20,252 nt of DNA from an uncultured Campylobacter sp. (GTDB lineage Bacteria > Campylobacterota > Campylobacteria > Campylobacterales > Campylobacteraceae): the NCBI RefSeq assembly GCF_938030785.1, contig NZ_CALHIK010000087.1:1-20252 (forward strand). The letters are read 5' to 3'. Within the stretch, counting starts at the first letter, position 1, and each line of letters begins with the position of its first letter. Position numbers and translations under genes: made by a program. This document shows, piece after piece, positions 15,336 through 20,252 of this stretch. The notes below the pieces were generated by a model. The model searched no databases and had not been told where the DNA came from. It worked only from the letters and a program-made list of their open reading frames with translations.

Positions 15336-16120
15336 GCTACTCCTTTAGCGTAATTAAAAAATTTCTCGTAGTCCTCATAAACGCTGCCTGCGCAGATCAT
15401 CGTGGCGTCCTTGCCTTCAAATTTTACCGGGCATTTGATCCCCATAAATCCGTGCTCGAAATAGGGCGCGAAGATTAAATTTTTCGTAAAATTTACGGCG
15501 ATCGAGGGGTTGAGTAAAATTTTAAACCGCTCGTCTTTAAAAATTTTATACGCCACGACCTCGTTACAAAGAAATTCGATTTTAGAATTTTTTAGCTCCC
15601 TGATCTTGGTGCTAAGCTCGCGCAGACCGATCTGCATCGAGGCTAGCTCAAGATCGCCGAGCGAGATCCCTATTAAATTTGAAAGGAATTTAAAAATTCT
15701 AAGATCGTATTTTAAGATGACCTCGTCGCCGCCAAAAACGAGGATGATAAACCTATCGTCGTGGTTGATGACCTCGCTTAGAGCTTCGTTTTCGGCGCTA
15801 AAGATCATACAGTAAATTTCAAAATCCTCTAGCACCGCTTCTAAATTTCGTCCCTCGTCGATTACAATCTCGTCGTCAAAATCAAGCCTGGCGCGCCAGT
15901 AATCCTGCATCGCCGCGACCGTCGGAATTCTGCCGCCGCTTACGTGAAGCTGCTTGAGCGCCCCCTCGTCGCTTAGGCGCTTGAAATAAATGCGGATCGT
16001 AGATGCCGACATCGCCACGCCCATGCGTTCGCCGAGCTCGGAGGAGCCGATCGGGGTGTTGCTGTCGAGATAGGCTGAAATGATGGATTCCAGGATCAGA
16101 TCGCGTTTATTCGTTTTCAT
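15332..16120 (-). CDS. hrcA: HrcA, heat-shock repressor
   Basis: A 262-residue repressor that binds CIRCE operators and shuts off chaperone genes when GroEL is free. The N-terminal winged helix (about 1-70; KRDLILESIISAYLDSN..., SASTIRIYFKRLSDEG) is followed by a divergent dimerisation/GAF-like region. I start at the ATG at 16118-16120. A longer frame reaching 16180 reads through the -35 and -10 boxes and must be artefactual. It is the first gene of hrcA-grpE-dnaK and is probably autoregulated through the half-sites around its promoter. Confidence 0.9.
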   Translation of the reverse strand: MKTNKRDLILESIISAYLDSNTPIGSSELGERMGVAMSASTIRIYFKRLSDEGALKQLHVSGGRIPTVAAMQDYWRARLDFDDEIVIDEGRNLEAVLEDFEIYCMIFSAENEALSEVINHDDRFIILVFGGDEVILKYDLRIFKFLSNLIGISLGDLELASMQIGLRELSTKIRELKNSKIEFLCNEVVAYKIFKDERFKILLNPSIAVNFTKNLIFAPYFEHGFMGIKCPVKFEGKDATMICAGSVYEDYEKFFNYAKGVA

Positions 16121-16122
16121 TT

Positions 16123-16172
16123 TTAGCACTCTTTCGGTGAGATTGCCAGTATTATACAACATTGAGTGGCAA
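16123..16172 (-). promoter_or_regulatory. CIRCE-like half-sites with a 32-bp gap
   Basis: Minus strand: TTGCCACTC (16164-16172) and GAGTGCTAA (16123-16131). The second is an exact CIRCE right half and the first matches TTAGCACTC at 7 of 9. Normal CIRCE has a 9-bp spacer; here it is 32 bp and contains the -10. A second inverted pair, TTGCCA/TGGCAA (16143-16148 and 16167-16172), also frames the -10. Confidence 0.5.
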
Positions 16173-16180
16173 GATGTCAA
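16151..16180 (-). promoter_or_regulatory. Sigma-70 promoter of hrcA-grpE-dnaK
   Basis: On the minus strand TTGACA (16175-16180) and TATAAT (16151-16156) are both perfect consensus boxes with an 18-bp spacer. This is much stronger than the usual -10-only promoters of the genus, consistent with a promoter that is kept off by a repressor. Confidence 0.85.
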
Positions 16181-16198
16181 GGTTTATACATAAATTTT

Positions 16199-16241
16199 AT
16201 AAAATTTTAGCATTCATGCTGTAGGTCTGCTAAAATTTTAT
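16199..16241. repeat. 14-bp perfect inverted repeat upstream of hrcA
   Basis: ATAAAATTTTAGCA (16199-16212) and TGCTAAAATTTTAT (16228-16241), with a 15-nt loop that itself contains part of AGCATTCATGCT. It lies just upstream of the hrcA -35. Read on the minus strand it overlaps the end of the small frame at 16230-16373 and could be its terminator. Confidence 0.6.
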
Positions 16242-16373
16242 CTCCAGCGGCGGCGTTATTGCTACTTTGTTTTCCTGTAATTGCCTGTCGCTGCTCGTCA
16301 TAGCCTCTATCGCCAGTTTTTTATAAAAACGACCTTTGCCGAATGCCGCGCATTTTATTTTGTAAAATTTCAA
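16230..16373 (-). CDS. Possible small ORF of 47 codons
   Basis: From a TTG at 16373 to a TAG at 16230-16232, with codons that look coding-like in the middle (GKGRFYKKLAIEAMTSSDR) and an ending in PPLEIKF. The ribosome site is poor, with AGG touching the TTG. The stop lies in the right arm of the inverted repeat above. It may be a small gene, the remnant of a larger one, or chance. No family is recognised. Confidence 0.25.
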   Translation of the reverse strand: MKFYKIKCAAFGKGRFYKKLAIEAMTSSDRQLQENKVAITPPLEIKF

Positions 16374-16378
16374 CCTAT

Positions 16379-16397
16379 ATAGTAAAAATTTTACTAT
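16379..16397. repeat. 19-bp palindrome in the divergent spacer
   Basis: ATAGTAAAA-A-TTTTACTAT is a perfect palindrome around A16388. It sits just upstream of the small minus-strand frame and would suit a dimeric regulator, or simply reflect AT-rich composition. Confidence 0.4.
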
Positions 16398-16702
16398 TTA
16401 TAATAAAGTTTTTTTAAAGCACTTACTTAATTCGCGCCTATCGGCTTAAATTTCATATATATTTTCCGCCGTAAAAATCAAAGTAAAATTTCTTTCAAAT
16501 TTTATATAAAAAGCCCATTGAGCGCGCAAATTTAATCATTTATGGTTTTAAAATTTAAACCGGGTATTTTGTAACTATAATTTTAAATTTAAGCTTAATG
16601 GATACAAGAGGGTAAAATTTTATTTAAATTATCAAAGAGGCGCTATTTAGGTGCCGATTTTTAGGCATTATGGTTTTATTAATATAAATTTTTCTAAATT
16701 TC
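16398..16702. other. AT-rich spacer before the surface protein gene
   Basis: No credible gene on either strand. A weak stem with G-U pairs, GGCGCT-ATTTA-GGTGCC at about 16639-16655, followed by GATTTTTAGG, is the only structure I note. Confidence 0.5.
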
Positions 16703-16756
16703 TTGTAAATATCTATTTTTAGTGTATAATTAAAAGTTTTTATTTTTTACAAAGGA
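16703..16756 (+). promoter_or_regulatory. Promoter and RBS of the surface protein gene
   Basis: TTGTAA (16703-16708), a 16-bp gap and TATAAT (16725-16730) make a good promoter 36 bases before the start codon. AAAGGA at 16751-16756 is the ribosome site. An ATG at 16759 is too close to it and soon hits a stop, so the ATG at 16766 is the start. Confidence 0.7.
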
Positions 16757-16765
16757 TTATGGATT

Positions 16766-19700
16766 ATGAAAGATATTAAAATACCGATTATTTCCGGTTT
16801 GAGTTTGGCAGCATGCTTGGTTCTGGCTCCTTCGCAGGTTTTAGCCGACAAAGCAAAAGCGACGGTAACCGGCGGCGGTAGTGATGGTCGTTTGCATACT
16901 CCTGGTGGCAATTTTTTCTCGGGTGGTTATGAAGGCGTTGGTAACGGAGGTGGTTCCAAAAATCATATAGTAACTATCACCGGAGATGCTTCAGGTATTG
17001 ATATGTCGGGGTACAGTATATACGGTGGCGGTATGGGTCATCCTAGCATTACGCCTACGACATCGGCCGATAGAAATCAGATCACCGTTCAAAACCGCGC
17101 TACCGTTACTACCGTAATAGGCGGTGAAGGCATAGGCGCAACAGGCAATACCGTAAACATAATAAATGCAACCGTTAATAGAGTCGTTCTTGGCGGCAAC
17201 GGCACTTGGGCCGGAAAGCCAGCATATTCGGGAAATGCCGTCGGCAACACCGTAAATATCGAAGGTAATAGCCATATAATCGGCGATAATAACACCGTTG
17301 GGAGCTTCGAAGCTATAGTATCAGGAGGCCGTGCTAGATATGGTCACTCCGCAGAAAATAATACAGTAAATATAAAAAGCGCAGCACAAATAGATAAATA
17401 TAGGATAGAGGGCGCCACCATACACCAAGGCGGCTCCGCGAAAGGCAATGGCGTCAATATCACGGGAGCTGTCGTCTTAAATGCCGATCAAGAAATAGAC
17501 GGCGCGGTATCGGTATCTCCAAATTTTGCTAGTACGCTAGAGGAGAACTATGTCGTCATAAATAACGCCGGTGCTAAGCTTCGAAATATAACAGGCGCCA
17601 ATTCTACGAAAAAAGGTATCGATGTTGGGAGCAAGGCTACGGCGATCGGCAACTGGGTAGAGTTAAAAGCGGGACAAGTCGAGTCCACTACAGGCTCATA
17701 TATGGCTGCCGTATCTAAAAACAATTATTCTAAGATTACCGGCGGAACGGTTATAGGCGATGTACACGGAGGCTTCGGCGGCAACCACGTCGCAACTCCT
17801 AATCTTACTCACGTCGCTACGAGCGAGGGCGATCATGCGGAAATACAAGGCGGCGAGATCAGAAGTAGCGCTTACGGCTTCCGCAACGTAAATGGAGAGA
17901 TAAAAAGTAGTTACGTTGAAATGAGCGGAGGCAAAGTAGCGCAAGATGCTATCGGCGGAAACAGCCTGAACGGCAAAATTTCAAATACCAAAGTAATTCT
18001 AAACGGCGGTGAAGTAGGTCGCGACGTCATAGGCGGAAACAGCGTTAACGGCGACGTTACGGGCGCCAGAGTAGAGATCGCAAACGGCGCTACGATGAGC
18101 CACGATATCATCGGCGGTAGAAGCGAAAAAGGCAAGGCCGAGGCCAACTGGGTAGTAGCGGATTTAACCGGCAAAAGCGTCTTTCAAGTAATCGGCGGAA
18201 CTAATAAAATCGGCAGCGGCAGCGGAACGGCAAATAATAACCACGTGCAAGTAACCGGCGGAACGCTAAACGGTCCTGCTCTAGGCGGACGCGGCGAGCG
18301 AGGCGTTAGCGGCAATGAATTTTCCACAACCGGAGCGACTATCAACAACCACGTTTCGGGCGGAACTACCTCAAACGGCAGTGCCGTACAAAACGCCTTA
18401 TCCTTGGTAAATTCTACAGTCAATGGAAATAAAGAGGTAAAAGGCGGTAACGCTATGGCGGGCTCTGCATCAAATAACACTGTAATTTTGCAAGGCTCCA
18501 CGATAAACGGAGTAGTTTATGGCGCGCAGGCTACCGCTGCGGGCAGCAGTAATAATACGGTAAATTTAACGAATAGCACGGTTACCGGCACGATTTACGG
18601 ATTATTTGGCAGCGGCAGCGGCAGCGGCAATACTTTGATAAATGCTTCAAACGCCGTTAATCCTAATAAAGCGGGCAATATCGCTAGATTTGACGTTTTA
18701 AATTTCTTAAGTATATCAAATGCGAATTCCGATGCAAACAAAGCCGCCCTTCAAATCACGGGCGGAGCTCAAACCGATATCAATAACGCTAAATTTCAAC
18801 TCGACGGCACCGATTATAATGTAGATACTTATGCGATAGGCGACGGCGAGAAGCGCTATCTGATCCACAATGAAAAGGGATTTACCGGTTTTGACGAAAC
18901 GCAAACGACTAAGCGCACCGATAACGTATTTACGATCAAAAATGCCACTACCTACTCGATGAATTTAAAAGGTCTGATGAAAGATGATGACGGAAAATCC
19001 ATCGTAATCCAAGGTAAAAAGAAAACCGACCGCACTATCGCCGGAGCATTCGATAACGGCGAGGTCGGCAAATATAGCGGCCCTGCGGGCGATCCTGTTA
19101 TCGACGTAGGCGAGGATCCAAACGCGCCGCAGAATTTCGGCGGGCTAGATATCGACACCACCAACGTAACTAACGCTACCGTAAATTTAATCGGCGGTAA
19201 CGACATCGGAACGATAAAGGGCGATGCTAATGACGTCGTAAACGTCGGTAAAGACGGCAACAATCCGCTAGTGCCGGGCAATATTGCCGCTAAAAATATC
19301 GAGGGAGTCGGTAAGTTAAATTTTAACCTCCCTAACAACTACAACGGAAACGATCCTGCACTTAAGCTTACCGGAAGTACTATTACCGATCTTAGCCAAA
19401 CAGACGTTAATGTAAATACCAATAACCTTGATGATAACAAAGACTATAAGTTAATCAGCAAGGATAACGGTACTATAAACTTTACTGATAGAAGTACCCA
19501 AAAAGATCAGGTCTATACCATTACCGATAAAGACCACTACCAATATGACGGCGAAACCTTCCGTAAACAAAACGCAGACAAAGAGCTTGTATATAGAAAG
19601 GGCACCATTACAGATGCTTGGATAGATAACGGTTTCGATAGCGGTGAGCTAACCAAGAACCAAGCTAGCAATGCTGCCCAAGCAGGTGCTCATAAGCTAT

Positions 19701-20252
19701 TCGGCAATAAAAATAACACCGTAAACGTATCTCAAAGCGCAGGAGATCTAAACGGTAAGAATATAAGCTCCGGTAGAGCAGATGTCAAAGATAGCGTAAC
19801 TCCAAATACCGTCTATAACAATAAAACCATAGTTAAGGGCGGAACAAATTTCGGTAACGTAAATGCAGGTTACGGCGATAGCGGAACCCAAGAGGTTCAC
19901 CACAACGAGCTAAGCTTTGAAGATAGCTCAAAAGGTGCTGTGGTAAACGGAAACATAAGCGCAGGCTACTCCTTAAACGGAAACGTTCATGATAATACCG
20001 TAACTACAAACGATACCATAGTTAACGGAAACGCTTACGGCGGTGAAGCGGCAAATGGTAATGCAGATGCTAACGCCATAACTCTAAATGACGGTAAGGT
20101 TACCGGCGACGTAAAAGGAGCAAAAGCTAGCGGCTCTGCAACCAATAACAGCGTAAATTTAAAAGGTACTGCTAGAGTTGACGGTAACGTCTACGCTGCA
20201 GATGCAAGCAGCGGTAGCAACAATAGCGTAAATTTCCATAGCGGAAGCGTAG
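16766..20252 (+). CDS. Giant secreted beta-helical surface protein, probably an autotransporter (3' end beyond window)
   Basis: One uninterrupted frame of 1162 codons that I followed codon by codon to the window edge without a stop. A signal peptide (residues 1-27, ending QVLA before DKAKA) is followed by a passenger rich in Gly, Asn, Thr and Val. It repeats the pattern NxVxxxGGxVxGxVxGG (e.g. NHVQVTGGTLNGPALGG, NTVILQGSTINGVVYGA) about every 20 to 40 residues, as in right-handed beta-helices of type V secreted adhesins. After the signal there is no cysteine at all, typical of autotransporter passengers. Residues about 637-765 and 838-960 are diverged copies of one module. The translocator barrel would lie beyond the window, so type Va secretion is an inference. 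Possible roles are adhesion, autoaggregation or a surface layer; none is shown. Confidence 0.85.
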   Translation, partial: MKDIKIPIISGLSLAACLVLAPSQVLADKAKATVTGGGSDGRLHTPGGNFFSGGYEGVGNGGGSKNHIVTITGDASGIDMSGYSIYGGGMGHPSITPTTSADRNQITVQNRATVTTVIGGEGIGATGNTVNIINATVNRVVLGGNGTWAGKPAYSGNAVGNTVNIEGNSHIIGDNNTVGSFEAIVSGGRARYGHSAENNTVNIKSAAQIDKYRIEGATIHQGGSAKGNGVNITGAVVLNADQEIDGAVSVSPNFASTLEENYVVINNAGAKLRNITGANSTKKGIDVGSKATAIGNWVELKAGQVESTTGSYMAAVSKNNYSKITGGTVIGDVHGGFGGNHVATPNLTHVATSEGDHAEIQGGEIRSSAYGFRNVNGEIKSSYVEMSGGKVAQDAIGGNSLNGKISNTKVILNGGEVGRDVIGGNSVNGDVTGARVEIANGATMSHDIIGGRSEKGKAEANWVVADLTGKSVFQVIGGTNKIGSGSGTANNNHVQVTGGTLNGPALGGRGERGVSGNEFSTTGATINNHVSGGTTSNGSAVQNALSLVNSTVNGNKEVKGGNAMAGSASNNTVILQGSTINGVVYGAQATAAGSSNNTVNLTNSTVTGTIYGLFGSGSGSGNTLINASNAVNPNKAGNIARFDVLNFLSISNANSDANKAALQITGGAQTDINNAKFQLDGTDYNVDTYAIGDGEKRYLIHNEKGFTGFDETQTTKRTDNVFTIKNATTYSMNLKGLMKDDDGKSIVIQGKKKTDRTIAGAFDNGEVGKYSGPAGDPVIDVGEDPNAPQNFGGLDIDTTNVTNATVNLIGGNDIGTIKGDANDVVNVGKDGNNPLVPGNIAAKNIEGVGKLNFNLPNNYNGNDPALKLTGSTITDLSQTDVNVNTNNLDDNKDYKLISKDNGTINFTDRSTQKDQVYTITDKDHYQYDGETFRKQNADKELVYRKGTITDAWIDNGFDSGELTKNQASNAAQAGAHKLFGNKNNTVNVSQSAGDLNGKNISSGRADVKDSVTPNTVYNNKTIVKGGTNFGNVNAGYGDSGTQEVHHNELSFEDSSKGAVVNGNISAGYSLNGNVHDNTVTTNDTIVNGNAYGGEAANGNADANAITLNDGKVTGDVKGAKASGSATNNSVNLKGTARVDGNVYAADASSGSNNSVNFHSGSV
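18674..19660 (+). repeat. Duplicated ~200-residue module inside the surface protein
   Basis: Copy A starts GNIARFDVLNF (residue 637) and copy B GNIAAKNIEGVGKLNF (residue 838). Both continue with an ALQITGG / ALKLTGS strand, a RYLIHN / YKLISK segment, and a closing FDNGEVGKY (residue 762) / FDSGELTKN (residue 957). The offsets are 201, 206 and 195 residues. DNA identity is low, so the duplication is old. Confidence 0.65.

Noticed and set aside
16121..16180. N-terminal extension of HrcA from an upstream TTG-type start
   Set aside because: The extension would be encoded by the -35, -10 and operator-like sequence. The ATG at 16120 matches the family start.
16991..19338. Several minus-strand open frames opposite the surface protein gene
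   Set aside because: They are shadows of the repetitive plus-strand frame, with no ribosome sites and Pro/Ser-rich nonsense composition.

Overview
The window looks like chromosome of a Campylobacter species or close relative (Campylobacterota). The evidence is the periplasmic nitrate reductase operon in the order napA-G-H-B-L-D with no napC, a tungstate transporter with tupA divergent from tupB-tupC, an hrcA-grpE-dnaK operon, and AT-rich spacers packed with AAATTT/GAATTT words. The coding regions are fairly GC-rich for the genus, which suggests an oral anaerobic species of the gracilis/showae/rectus type. The species cannot be fixed from the sequence alone.

Layout. 1-158: possible end of an upstream gene. 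472-1797 (+): stand-alone class V PLP enzyme of the cysteine desulfurase type. 2315-5211: tungstate ABC transporter, with tupC and tupB on the minus strand and tupA on the plus strand around a shared 78-bp promoter region. 5212-6091: mostly non-coding, with a structured element ending in a T-run and a small membrane-protein gene broken by a one-base frameshift. 6092-12478 (-): napAGHBLD. 12838-16120 (-): hrcA-grpE-dnaK. 16766 to the window end (+): at least 1162 codons of a secreted, repetitive, cysteine-free surface protein, still open at base 20252.

How the genes work together. NapA (Mo-bisMGD) and diheme NapB reduce nitrate in the periplasm. NapG/NapH pass electrons from menaquinol, NapD chaperones the NapA Tat signal, and NapL is an accessory propeller-like protein. 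The Tup system imports tungstate, the metal analogue of the molybdate NapA needs. HrcA, GrpE and DnaK form a self-repressed heat-shock unit. Five junctions use ATGA stop/start overlaps (tupB-tupC, napG-napH, napH-napB, napL-napD, hrcA-grpE), so translational coupling is a general habit here.

Most unusual signal. Two unrelated genes, tupC and napL, carry in-frame low-complexity inserts built from the palindromic hexamer RAATTY. In tupC there are 17 copies at exactly 15-bp spacing. In napL there are 12 copies at spacings of 12 to 24 bp, all multiples of three and in the same codon phase. RAATTY is the CtsM methylation motif that marks DNA for natural transformation in C. jejuni, so these may be uptake or methylation-site arrays tolerated inside proteins. 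The same word is dense in the spacers.
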